Shown here: in pieces, positions 40,955 through 48,384 of the stretch
Numbering within the stretch: position 1 is the first letter of the stretch
Layout: each line of letters opens with the position of its first letter
Source: DATBQN01 sp963755825
GTDB lineage: Bacteria > Acidobacteriota > Thermoanaerobaculia > Multivoradales > UBA5704
Reading direction: 5' to 3'
Assembly: GCA_963755825.1 (NCBI GenBank)
Contig: CAVWLA010000001.1
Span: 2,604,001 to 2,668,000, forward strand
Length of the DNA stretch: 64,000 nucleotides
Notes under the pieces: model-generated
Database searches by the model: none
What the model was told of the DNA's origin: nothing
Seen by the model: only the letters and a program-made list of their open reading frames with translations
Position numbers and translations under genes: made by a program

Positions 40955-41860
40955 CTACGGGCGAAACTGTGAGCCCGCCGCCCCGTCCGCCGCTTCGCCG
41001 CGCAGGAGACCGCGCAGGAGGCCGCGCAGGAGGCCCAGGCCGAGCTCCGCCGGCGCGGCGCGCAGGTAGCGCTCGAGCCAGCTCGCCGCGGCAGCGGCGA
41101 GCGCGCGATCGGCGCCGCCCGGCGACGGCTCCGGCGGAGCTCCGAGGGCGAGCGACGTGCCGACGACCGCCTCGATCGAGCGGCGCTCCCAGCGCGCCAC
41201 CAGCGGCACGATCGGCACCGCCGCCCGCCGCGCCAGGGCGAACGGGCCGCGCGGCAGCTCGAGGGTGCCGCCGAGACAGGGACGGCGGATGCCCGGCCGC
41301 GAGGCGACGTCGAGCGCCATGGCGACGATGCCGCCGGCGGCAAGGTGATCGAGCGCGCGGCGGAGGAGGGCGGTCCGCGACCAGGTGTCGCCCTGCGTCG
41401 TGGCGAGATCCACCTCCGGACCCTCTCTGCCGAGCAGGCCGTCGCGGAGGAGGAGGACCGGGGCGGGCAGCCGCTCCAGGGCGGTGCCCAGCCCCTGCAG
41501 GGCGCCGACGTGGTAGAGCCCGACGATGAGCGGCGGGCGGAGCGCCGCAAAGGCCGCGCGCGGCGTGCGCACGAGGTCCCTGAGCGGCCCGCGGCCGGCG
41601 CGGCGCAGGCACTCGACGAGTACGCGGTTGCGCGACTCGAGGGCGCCGATCCGCCAGGCGACGCGGGCGGCGGCGGCGGCGGTGAGCTCGGGAAAGAGGA
41701 GGCGGACCTGCCGCGGGCTCGGCCAGCGCCCGGAGAGGCGGTTGCGCAGCCCGCCGAGCGCTCCGGCGCCGGAGAGCGCCAGGCTCGGATGCCGCGGCGC
41801 GAGCGAGCCGAGCCCGCGCTCCAGGGCGTCGAAGGCCTGCCGGCCCGAGCCGCGCGTCAT
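40955..41860 (-). CDS. LpxL/HtrB-like lysophospholipid (lipid A) acyltransferase family
   Basis: The protein has 301 residues. LRNRLSGRWPSPRQVRLLFPELTAAAAARVAWRIGALESRNRVL resembles the N-terminal helical part of LpxL-type acyltransferases. The active-site region LIVGLYHVGALQGLGTALERLPAPVLLLRDG has His117 but Gln122 in place of the usual acidic residue of HX4(D/E). GGIVAMALDVASRPGIRRPCLGGTLELPRGPFALARRAAVPIVPLVARWE matches the substrate/glycan-binding block. It may acylate a membrane lipid other than lipid A. The ATG at 41860 overlaps (ATGA) the stop of a 21-codon frame (41922-41857) that begins eight bases after TAGACT. Confidence 0.72.
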   Translation of the reverse strand: MTRGSGRQAFDALERGLGSLAPRHPSLALSGAGALGGLRNRLSGRWPSPRQVRLLFPELTAAAAARVAWRIGALESRNRVLVECLRRAGRGPLRDLVRTPRAAFAALRPPLIVGLYHVGALQGLGTALERLPAPVLLLRDGLLGREGPEVDLATTQGDTWSRTALLRRALDHLAAGGIVAMALDVASRPGIRRPCLGGTLELPRGPFALARRAAVPIVPLVARWERRSIEAVVGTSLALGAPPEPSPGGADRALAAAAASWLERYLRAAPAELGLGLLRGLLRGLLRGEAADGAAGSQFRP

Positions 41861-41947
41861 CGCGGCATCGCCCGCGGGGCGGCGGGCTCGGCGCTCATGA
41901 CGGCGACCAGCGCGGCGGACATGGCCGATTAGTCTAGACGACGAGAC

Positions 41948-41975
41948 GGGAGGAGCGCCGGCCGGCGCCCCTCCC
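41948..41975 (-). terminator. Hairpin after the porin gene
   Basis: A 28-base structure pairs GGGAGG (41948-41953) with CCTCCC (41970-41975) around a 14-base GC palindrome, about 37 bases after the porin stop. It probably ends or protects the porin message. No T-run. Confidence 0.5.
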
Positions 41976-42011
41976 GCGGGGTCCTCGATGGGTGCGGCTG
42001 CGGCCGGCGGG

Positions 42012-43088
42012 CTAGAAGTTGTAGACCGTCCAGAGGCCGAACTCGTTGTACTTGCCCTGCGAGGTCGCCACCGTCGAGCCGATGGTGCCGTTGCCGGTCG
42101 AGATGGTGCCGCCCTCGACCTTCTCGTACTTGTAGGCGAGCGACGCCTGGAACTCCTTGTTGACCTTGAACTCGACGCCGAGGTTGTAGTAGGTGTCCTT
42201 AAGGTTCGGCTTGAGGTCCTTGCTGGGCTTGAAGTCGTCGTAGCGGCCGAAGAGCGCCACCGTCGGGCTGACCGAGAAGGAGACCCAGCCCGAGAAGCCG
42301 TCCGCCTTGTCGGTCGCGGCGCTGGTCACCGTCGTGTAGTTGTTGGCGTTGACGTACTCGCCGCCGATGCGGAGAGTCGGGCTGACGTAGGCGACGGTGG
42401 CGTCGACGCGGGTCGCGGTGTGATCGGCCGGCGCGGTGTCGGTCTCCAGGCCGCGCTTGCCGGTGTAGCCGCCGATGGCGATGTTGAAGCCCGGCGCCGG
42501 CTGGATGCCGAGGCGCCCTTCGAAGTCGACGCTCTTGCTGCGCGTCGGGTTGCTGTAGCCGCGGCCGTTGATCGCCGAGATCTGGTAGTTGAACAGGTCG
42601 TTGCCGCCCGACTTGCCGAGGAAGTGGAGACCCCAGTCGGCCGAGGCGCCGAAGCTGAAGCGGTCGAGCAGCTCCTGCTCGACGTAGCGGTAGCCGTAGA
42701 GGTTCTCGACGTACGGCACCCAGGGCAGATCGGCCGAGCCGAGCTGGAAGATCGCCTGCGGGCTCACCTTCGCCTGGATGTAGGCCTTCTTGACGAAGAG
42801 GTCGTAGCGCTTGGTGCCCTGGTCGCCGATGTCGGAGACGAAGTTCGCCGACCACACGCTGTCGAAGCTGTGGCTGACGCCGACGTAGAAGCGCTTGACG
42901 TCGGTCCCGGTGCCGCTGTCGGCCGACTTGTTGCCGCTGGCGTCGTCCTTGTTCTCCTTGTCGGTGAAGTCGGCGTAGACGCGGCCGGTGATCTTGGTGT
43001 CCTGCGCCTTGGCGGGCGCCGCGCCGACCCACATCGCCGTCGCCACCGCGGCGACGAGCGCCAACCTCCCGAGCATCTGCTTTCGCAT
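42012..43088 (-). CDS. Phosphate-selective porin O/P-like outer-membrane protein
   Basis: The protein has 358 residues. A signal peptide is at 1-29 (MRKQMLGRLALVAAVATAMWVGAAPAKAQ cut at AQ). The mature part is rich in alternating beta strands with aromatic ends, such as GRVYADFTDKEN, FYVGVSHSFDSVWSANFVSDIG, KKAYIQAKVSPQAIFQLGSADLPW and FQASLAYKYEKVEGG. It ends in WTVYNF, the C-terminal Phe expected for an outer-membrane barrel. The sequence order resembles OprP/OprO family porins. The promoter has four PHO-box repeats, supporting phosphate uptake across the outer membrane. GAGGAG six bases before the ATG fixes the start. Confidence 0.88.
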   Translation of the reverse strand: MRKQMLGRLALVAAVATAMWVGAAPAKAQDTKITGRVYADFTDKENKDDASGNKSADSGTGTDVKRFYVGVSHSFDSVWSANFVSDIGDQGTKRYDLFVKKAYIQAKVSPQAIFQLGSADLPWVPYVENLYGYRYVEQELLDRFSFGASADWGLHFLGKSGGNDLFNYQISAINGRGYSNPTRSKSVDFEGRLGIQPAPGFNIAIGGYTGKRGLETDTAPADHTATRVDATVAYVSPTLRIGGEYVNANNYTTVTSAATDKADGFSGWVSFSVSPTVALFGRYDDFKPSKDLKPNLKDTYYNLGVEFKVNKEFQASLAYKYEKVEGGTISTGNGTIGSTVATSQGKYNEFGLWTVYNF

Positions 43089-43126
43089 CGCAATCTCCTC
43101 AAAGTTATGTTTTGGTGACGGCCTGA

Positions 43127-43182
43127 AAGATAGGCCGGGCCCGTGAACCGGCGATGACCAGGGCGTGACCATCCGGTGACAG
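43127..43182 (-). promoter_or_regulatory. Tandem PHO-box promoter of the porin gene
   Basis: On the minus strand four 7-base repeats at 11-base spacing are CTGTCAC (43182-43176), TGGTCAC (43171-43165), TGGTCAT (43160-43154) and GGTTCAC (43149-43143). Exactly 10 bases later is the -10 TATCTT (43132-43127). Geometry is identical to the pstS promoter. The start point would be near 43120, about 30 bases before the ATG. Confidence 0.9.
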
Positions 43183-43214
43183 CACCGCCCGCCCGAGAGC
43201 GGATTCACGGATTC

Positions 43215-43245
43215 AAAAAAGAGGGACCGCACCCGTCACGGTCCC
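43215..43245 (-). terminator. Intrinsic terminator upstream of the porin promoter
   Basis: On the minus strand GGGACCG (43245-43239) pairs with CGGTCCC (43229-43223) around a 9-base loop, followed by TCTTTTTT (to 43215). It is a canonical Rho-independent terminator that ends transcription from the apiosidase-like gene or from a start near 43295 before the porin promoter. Confidence 0.85.
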
Positions 43246-43339
43246 TGGCATCAGAGGATGGGCCGGGCAGCGAGCTCCTGCACCCGCGGCCGGCGAGGAG
43301 AAGATAGCGGGCGGGCCGGCGCGCTGCGGGAGCGGCGCG

Positions 43340-43357
43340 GTGACAGGCGGGTGACAG
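43340..43357 (-). promoter_or_regulatory. Perfect PHO-box pair upstream of the terminator
   Basis: Two identical CTGTCAC heptamers on the minus strand (43357-43351 and 43346-43340) are separated by four bases, one base per half from the E. coli consensus. TATCTT (43306-43301), the same -10 as the porin promoter, lies 33 bases downstream, which is 23 more than the standard distance. It may be a distal enhancer-like site for the porin. Confidence 0.55.
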
Positions 43358-43445
43358 AGGCGGGCGGGCGAAGTGTGCCCTCCGCGCCTCGCCGCGGCAG
43401 GAGCGCGGCGGGGGCGGAGGGAGACAGGACGAGGTCAGCGGCTGG

Positions 43446-45452
43446 CTACGGTCGGCCGCTGCAGGAGATCGTGCCGCCCGTCGGCGGGTTGCACGGCAGG
43501 CGCGAGGCCGGCGGCGGGAAGCTCGTCGTGTTGCGGATCACCAGCGCCCAGTCGGCGTTCGCCTTCGGCGAGCTGAAGACGTAGGGCCCGCTGCCGGTCG
43601 CCGTGGCGGTGCAGTAACAGGAGCGCGCCGGGTCGAACCACTCGGTGCTCCACGGCGCACCGAGGTTGGTGCTGAAGCTCGCGAGGTCCGAGAGGTCGAG
43701 CGTGATCGAGCCGAGCGAAGCGCCGCTGCTGCCGGGCACGTAGGCGAGCGCGAAGAGCCCCATCGAGTCCTTGGCGTAGAGCTCCGTCGACTCCGCCGCG
43801 GCGCCCGCCTGGCTGTTCTTGATGTGGCTGCACGAGCTCGCCCACGGCTGGCAGTCGGGCACCAGCCGATTCCAGCGGAACGGCGCGATGAGCTGGCCGA
43901 TGGCGCCGATCTCGACCGAAGAGGGTGCGTTGGTCCCCATGCTGACCGTGTCACCGGTGAAGTAGCCGGCCCAGTCCCAGGTCCCGCCGATCCCGTGGGT
44001 GAATCCGGCGCCGCCGGAGAGCAGGGTGTAGAAGGCGGCGAGCCGGGCGTAGGTGTCGACGTAGAGCGGGTCGGTGTGCGTCTTGTCCCTCTTTCCGAAC
44101 TGGTCGTAGATCGCCTCACCATCGATCAGCGGCTTGACCGTGGCCAAGCCGTAGAGCGTCCGCGGGCGCCGGCTGGCGCGCTCGGCGAGGCAGTCGATCG
44201 GCTGCTTCGGCGAAACGCAGTTGTCCCCCTGTCCGCTCTGGAAGAGCTGGAAGTCGAGCCAGGTCTCGCTCTGGAACTGCGCCAGCCAATCGTCCGCCAG
44301 GCATTGCGTCGACGGCGTGCTGCCGTCCAGCCCGCCAGTGCAGCCGCCGCCCATGTGATGAGTGACGAGCGCGGTGAGCGGCCCGATGCTCGGCCCCGTG
44401 GTGCTCTCCGGTGTCGCATCGCGGATCGCCTGACCGACCATGCGGGCGCGGCAGGCGAGGTTGACCGTCGAGCTGGTGTTGCCGGTGCAGATACCGGTGA
44501 AGCTGTCGCCGCGCTTCGGCAGCCCGTCGAAACCGGGAGACAGCGCCGTGTAGTAGCCGGCGAGGCGCGCCGCCACCCAGCGCGCGTACCCCTGCGAGTC
44601 GGCGACGGTCGGCCAGGTGGGGACGACCGGGTCGATCTGCGTCAACAGGCCGACGACGACGGAGAGCATCCCTCGCGTGTTGGGATAGGAGATGAAGCTG
44701 TCCCAGGAATCCCAGAATGCATTGTTCGGATAGCAGGCGCTGCTCGGCAGCACGGTGTTGGCGGGGCAGGGCGCGGTGCCGCCGGGAGTCGAGACGAAGG
44801 CGGGTCTGCCGGCGATGTCCATCGGCGGTCCCGACGTCGTTCCTCCGTTGATCGGCGCCGCGTTCTGGATCACCGTGTACTTCTTGTTCCAGCGGTCGTC
44901 GATATAGGTCTGCCAGCTGGAGAGATGCGCGATGGAAGAGCCGAACCACGAGGTGTCGCCGATCCACACGAAGGGGGTGAGGGTCGTCGCACCGCTATAG
45001 GTCAGATACCTCCCGCCGGCGCCGACACGCACGGGGCCGGCCTGGTAGAGCAGGGTGCCCGTAGCGTCGGCGCCGACTGTGATCGTGCCGCTCGCCGGCG
45101 AGAAGTTGGTCATCGGCTCGCAGGTGCCGCCGCCGACCAGCTTCCAGGTCCACGGGCCCGTCTCGTTGAACGCCGCGCGGATCTTGAAGAGATCCGAGCC
45201 GGCGCCGTTCGGCGCATCCCAGTAGGCGAGGCCGGAGTACACCGCGGTCGATGGCGCGGTGTATTGCACGCAGACCCTGGTGCTCAGCCAGGTGCTCGCG
45301 TACGAGACGCTCGAGGTGATCGTCTGCTCCCATTTCTGGCCGCGTGCGATCGTCGGCTGGGCTTCCATCACGGCCGGCAGTGCGGTGAAAGCGAGGAGCG
45401 CCAGGATGCCGGGCAGTGCTCTGGGTGGACGGCTGGTCGATCGGTGCTGCAT
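43446..45452 (-). CDS. Secreted DUF5060/DUF4038 (apiosidase-like) glycoside-hydrolase-type protein
   Basis: The protein has 668 residues. A signal peptide is at 1-32 (ending VMEAQP). Residues 36-145 look like the N-terminal DUF5060 beta-sandwich (KWEQTITSSVSYASTWLS, VYSGLAYWDAPNGAGSDLFKIRAAFNETGPWTWKL). From about 145 on is a TIM-barrel-like DUF4038 domain starting with GGRYLTYSGATTLTPFVWIGDTSWF, later DGEAIYDQFGKRDKTH and GIGGTWDWAGY. At least ten Cys suggest disulfides. The family includes apiosidase-like and other plant-glycan hydrolases; catalytic acids are not assigned. Its codon use is less GC-biased than neighbours, so recent transfer is possible. It sits between phosphate genes and has its own 11-base repeats upstream. 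Confidence 0.75.
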   Translation of the reverse strand: MQHRSTSRPPRALPGILALLAFTALPAVMEAQPTIARGQKWEQTITSSVSYASTWLSTRVCVQYTAPSTAVYSGLAYWDAPNGAGSDLFKIRAAFNETGPWTWKLVGGGTCEPMTNFSPASGTITVGADATGTLLYQAGPVRVGAGGRYLTYSGATTLTPFVWIGDTSWFGSSIAHLSSWQTYIDDRWNKKYTVIQNAAPINGGTTSGPPMDIAGRPAFVSTPGGTAPCPANTVLPSSACYPNNAFWDSWDSFISYPNTRGMLSVVVGLLTQIDPVVPTWPTVADSQGYARWVAARLAGYYTALSPGFDGLPKRGDSFTGICTGNTSSTVNLACRARMVGQAIRDATPESTTGPSIGPLTALVTHHMGGGCTGGLDGSTPSTQCLADDWLAQFQSETWLDFQLFQSGQGDNCVSPKQPIDCLAERASRRPRTLYGLATVKPLIDGEAIYDQFGKRDKTHTDPLYVDTYARLAAFYTLLSGGAGFTHGIGGTWDWAGYFTGDTVSMGTNAPSSVEIGAIGQLIAPFRWNRLVPDCQPWASSCSHIKNSQAGAAAESTELYAKDSMGLFALAYVPGSSGASLGSITLDLSDLASFSTNLGAPWSTEWFDPARSCYCTATATGSGPYVFSSPKANADWALVIRNTTSFPPPASRLPCNPPTGGTISCSGRP

Positions 45453-45526
45453 GGGGACCCCCTTCGATTCGTCCGCGGGCCGGTCCCGCGGAGAGACCAG
45501 GCTAGGCCGCGCCACCCGCCGCCGCC

Positions 45527-45587
45527 ATGAGCGGAAGGTGAGCCGGAGGTGAGCCGAGCGGGTCCTGAGGTGAGCGGGAGGTGAGCG
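45527..45587 (-). promoter_or_regulatory. Five 11-bp-phased CTCACC/CTCATG repeats ahead of the apiosidase-like gene
   Basis: On the minus strand the TCA of GCTCACC or GCTCATG falls at 45584, 45573, 45552, 45541 and 45530. The spacings are 11, 21, 11 and 11 bases. The period equals that of the PHO boxes here, and GCTCACC differs from the GTTCACC-type PhoP repeats known in Streptomyces in one base. The distance to a -10-like TAGCCT (45505-45500) is about 20 bases. Confidence 0.5.
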
Positions 45588-45625
45588 CCGGCGGGGGGAG
45601 AAGGAGAGCGAGCGCCAGCCGGCGG

Positions 45626-46291
45626 TCAGCCCTGCTTCGCCATCGGGTGCCGGACGTCGCGGCCGTCGACGTAGTAGATGACGTCCTCGCTGATGTTCGT
45701 CGCGTGGTCGGCGATGCGCTCCATGTTGCGCGCCACGAGGAGCAGGTGGAGGGCGCGCGACACCGTGCGCGGGTCCTCGATCATGTAGGTCAGCAGCTCG
45801 CGGAAGATCTGCTGATAGAGGCCGTCGACCTCGTCGTCGCGGGCGCAGACCGCGGCGGCGAGCGCGGCGTCGCGGCCGACGAAGGCGTCGAGGCTGTCGC
45901 GCACCATCCGCTGCACCAGGGTCGAGAGGTGCGGCAGGTCGATGTAGGGCTTGAGCGGCGGCTGCTCGTTGAGCTGCTCGACCGACTGCGCGATGTTGAC
46001 CGCCGAGTCGCCGATGCGCTCGAGGTCGCTGTTGATCTTCATCACCGCCACCAGGAAGCGCAGGTCGACCGCCGTCGGCTGGCGCAGCGAGAGCACCGAG
46101 TGGCAGACCTCGTCGATCTCGAGCTCCATCAGGTCGACCTCGTCGTCCTGGCGCACCACCTCGCGGCAGAGGTCGGAGTCGCGCTCGAGGAGGGAGCGGG
46201 TGGCCTTCGCCACCATCCCCTCCACGGTCGCCGCCATGCGCAGCAGGCTCTGGCGGATGCGGTCGAGGTCCTGGTCGATGCGGCGTTCCAT
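45626..46291 (-). CDS. phoU: Phosphate signalling protein PhoU
   Basis: The protein has 221 residues, all helical. Two three-helix bundles each carry the metal-binding E/DxxxD pattern: LEIDEVCHSVLSLRQPTAVDLRFLVAVMKINSDLERIGDSAVNIAQ (about 57-102) and EDPRTVSRALHLLLVARNMERIADHATNISEDVIYYVDG (about 170-208). PhoU links Pst transporter state to the PhoR kinase and represses the Pho regulon when phosphate is plentiful. The ATG at 46291 has GGGAAGGGAG upstream; an in-frame start 12 codons earlier is less likely. It is separated from pstSCAB and lies downstream of the glycosyltransferase/phosphatase genes on the same strand. Confidence 0.95.
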   Translation of the reverse strand: MERRIDQDLDRIRQSLLRMAATVEGMVAKATRSLLERDSDLCREVVRQDDEVDLMELEIDEVCHSVLSLRQPTAVDLRFLVAVMKINSDLERIGDSAVNIAQSVEQLNEQPPLKPYIDLPHLSTLVQRMVRDSLDAFVGRDAALAAAVCARDDEVDGLYQQIFRELLTYMIEDPRTVSRALHLLLVARNMERIADHATNISEDVIYYVDGRDVRHPMAKQG

Positions 46292-46354
46292 GACAAGCTC
46301 CCTTCCCGCCGATCTTACGCTTCGCACGCCGCCCGCGCGAGCGTGGAACGAGGT

Positions 46355-47734
46355 TTACGGCAGCGGCCTGCCGAGCACCTCGAGGATGCGGTAGAGCCCG
46401 TGCTTGGGGAGGCGCAGGAAGCCGAACCAGGCGGCCGCGGCGAGCGTCCCCTCGGAGAGCCATTCGCGGATCCAGTAGCCCGCCTGGTCGAGCTCGCGCT
46501 GCGGCAGGCCGACGCCGTTCTCCACCGCCCAGCGGCGGTTGTAGCGCTCGTGGATGCCGACCGGCGGCGCCAGCACGAGCGGCAGTCCGAGGGCGCCGTA
46601 GAAGGTGAGCTCGGAGGGCTTCGTCCACAGCACGTCGGTCGCCGCCAATCGGCTCTCGAAGCGCGCCAGGTACTCCTCGAGCGTCGAGGCGAGGAGGATC
46701 TCGAGGCCGGCGCCCTCCGCCAGGCCCGCCTCCCACGCCCAGGCGCGGAAGCGCGCCGCCACCTCGGCGCGCACGCCGGCGACCAGGCAGAGGCGCAGCC
46801 GTCCCTCGCGGACCGCCGGGGCGAGCGCCGCGACGAGCGGCCGCGCCAGCTCCGCCTGCGCGCCGGCGCCCCCCACCGCGTAGGTGACGAGCGGCGGCCT
46901 CCCCTCCTCCGCCGCCGGCAGCGGGCCGAGGAACTGGTCGATCTCATGCCGCGCCTGGCGGCGGAAGACGCCCTTGCGGTCGAGCCGCACCAGCCGCGCC
47001 GCCAGGTTCCGCCGCAGCACGGCGAGGTCGAGGCCGCCGAGGAGCGCATGCGGCAGCGGGAAGCCGGTGGTCTCGATCCGGCCGCGCGGCACGCCGTACG
47101 AGGAGAGGCGCTTGGCGGCGCGGCGGCTAGGGACGAGATAGCGGATGGCGCTCCGCGCCGGCTCGAGCGCCGCCCAGGCGCGGTTCAGGTCGACGTCGGT
47201 CGCCACGCAGTAGACCTCGGCGCAGCCGTGGACCTCCGCCGCCAGCGCCGAGGCAAAGTAGGTGGTGAGGAGCGGGGCGCCGGCCTCGGCGGCGTGCGCG
47301 GCGAGCCCGCCGCCCAGGCCGCGGCGGATCAGCCGCTCGAGCGAGCGCACCGGCAGCGTCGGCGGCGAGAGGTCGCGGTAGGGGTAGAGCGGCGGGATGC
47401 GGGTGAGCGCGTTGAGCACGGCGCGCAGAGGCGCTCCCGCGTACGGCAGCTGCGAGGCGCGGGAGGTGAACTCGTAGAGCCGCCGCGAGGCGCGCCAGAG
47501 CCGCCGCTCCTCCGCTCCGGCGAGCGGCGGCCGATCGGCGAGGACGACCTCGGTGCCGAGCACCGCGGCGAGCGCCCGCGCCGCCCGCAGGTGGCCGTAG
47601 CCCATCTCGACCGCGGCGACGATCGGCAGCGCACCGGAGGAGACCGCGGCAGCGGGAGCGCCAGCGCCGGAGGAATCTAGGAGCGCGTCAGGTCCGCCAG
47701 CGCCAGGCGCCGGAGGCTCGAAACGGGCGGGCAA
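46355..47734 (-). CDS. MGDG-synthase/GT28-like glycosyltransferase
   Basis: About 459 residues from a TTG at 47734; the first ATG is 42 codons later. The N-terminal half has VEMGYGHLRAARALAAVLG (about 42-60), the GHxxAA loop of MurG/MGDG-synthase enzymes. VYCVATDVDLNRAWAALEPARSAIRYLVPSRRAAKRLSSYGVPRGRIETTGFPLP matches the family block TD..H..W and the tGiPv motif. The C-terminal half has LVTYAVGGAGAQAEL and DVLWTKPSELTFYGALGLPLVLAPPVGIHERYNRRW, the sugar-nucleotide site. GT28 enzymes add galactose or glucose to diacylglycerol. It lies 11 bases after the PAP2 gene stop, before phoU. Confidence 0.72.
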   Translation of the reverse strand: MPARFEPPAPGAGGPDALLDSSGAGAPAAAVSSGALPIVAAVEMGYGHLRAARALAAVLGTEVVLADRPPLAGAEERRLWRASRRLYEFTSRASQLPYAGAPLRAVLNALTRIPPLYPYRDLSPPTLPVRSLERLIRRGLGGGLAAHAAEAGAPLLTTYFASALAAEVHGCAEVYCVATDVDLNRAWAALEPARSAIRYLVPSRRAAKRLSSYGVPRGRIETTGFPLPHALLGGLDLAVLRRNLAARLVRLDRKGVFRRQARHEIDQFLGPLPAAEEGRPPLVTYAVGGAGAQAELARPLVAALAPAVREGRLRLCLVAGVRAEVAARFRAWAWEAGLAEGAGLEILLASTLEEYLARFESRLAATDVLWTKPSELTFYGALGLPLVLAPPVGIHERYNRRWAVENGVGLPQRELDQAGYWIREWLSEGTLAAAAWFGFLRLPKHGLYRILEVLGRPLP

Positions 47735-47745
47735 CGGGCGCGGGC

Positions 47746-48384
47746 TCAGAAGGCGGCCGCGCCGAGGAGGAGGCGGAAGGCGAGGCTGCCCGGATGGCAG
47801 ACGAGGTCGACGAGACCCAGCAGGACCGGCAGGCCCGTCAGGCCGGTCAAGAGCAGCCGCGCCGCCGCGCCGGCGCCGAAGCCGACGAGCGCCCCGGCGG
47901 CGACGTCGAGCGGGTAGTGGGCGCCGAGGTAGACGCGCGACACCGCGATGCCGACGGCGAGGGCGAGGAGGAGCGAGCCGAGCCCGTGGCCGGCGCCGGC
48001 GAGGGCGGTCGCGGCGCCGAAGGCGGCCGCGGTGTGGCCGGAAGGGAAGGAGAAGGCGTCGGGGTTCTCGACCAGCGGCACGCCGCGGCCGTGCTCCGAC
48101 GGCCGCGGCCGGCAGCAGACCCGCTTGAGGAGCTGCGACGCCGCGGCCCCCAGGCAGGCGCCGAGGGCGAGGAGGGCGGCGTCGCGCTCGGCCGGCCCGC
48201 CGGCCGCGGCGAGCGCCAGCGCCATCACCGCCCAGCTGCCGAAGTCGCCGAGGTGGGTGAGCGCCCGCATCAGGCGGGTGGCGAGCCGCGTCTCGCGGCG
48301 CCGGACGAGGAGGAGGAGAGCGCCATCGAACGCCGCCAGCGGGCGGAGCAGGTTGCGGTCGAGCGCCGCGCGGAGCTCGCTCAC
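47746..48384 (-). CDS. PAP2-superfamily membrane phosphatase
   Basis: The protein has 212 residues. The three PAP2 motifs are intact: KRVCCRPRP (K87...R94P95), FPSGHT (114-118 with PSGH) and SRVYLGAHYPLD (S149, R150, H156, D160). About five to six helices surround them. The enzyme dephosphorylates a lipid phosphate such as phosphatidate or undecaprenyl diphosphate on the periplasmic face. The GTG at 48384 overlaps the GT21 gene stop (GTGA), so the two are co-translated. The pairing with glycosyltransferases suggests phosphatidate to diacylglycerol as the step. Confidence 0.92.
   Translation of the reverse strand: MSELRAALDRNLLRPLAAFDGALLLLVRRRETRLATRLMRALTHLGDFGSWAVMALALAAAGGPAERDAALLALGACLGAAASQLLKRVCCRPRPSEHGRGVPLVENPDAFSFPSGHTAAAFGAATALAGAGHGLGSLLLALAVGIAVSRVYLGAHYPLDVAAGALVGFGAGAAARLLLTGLTGLPVLLGLVDLVCHPGSLAFRLLLGAAAF

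Larger units (their letters stand above)
43089..43445. other. Intergenic region between the apiosidase-like gene and the porin
   Basis: It holds the porin PHO-box promoter (43127-43182), an intrinsic terminator (43215-43245, minus), a TATCTT hexamer (43306-43301) and an isolated perfect PHO-box pair (43340-43357). A short terminated transcript could lie between the last two and the terminator. Nothing else was recognised. Confidence 0.65.
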
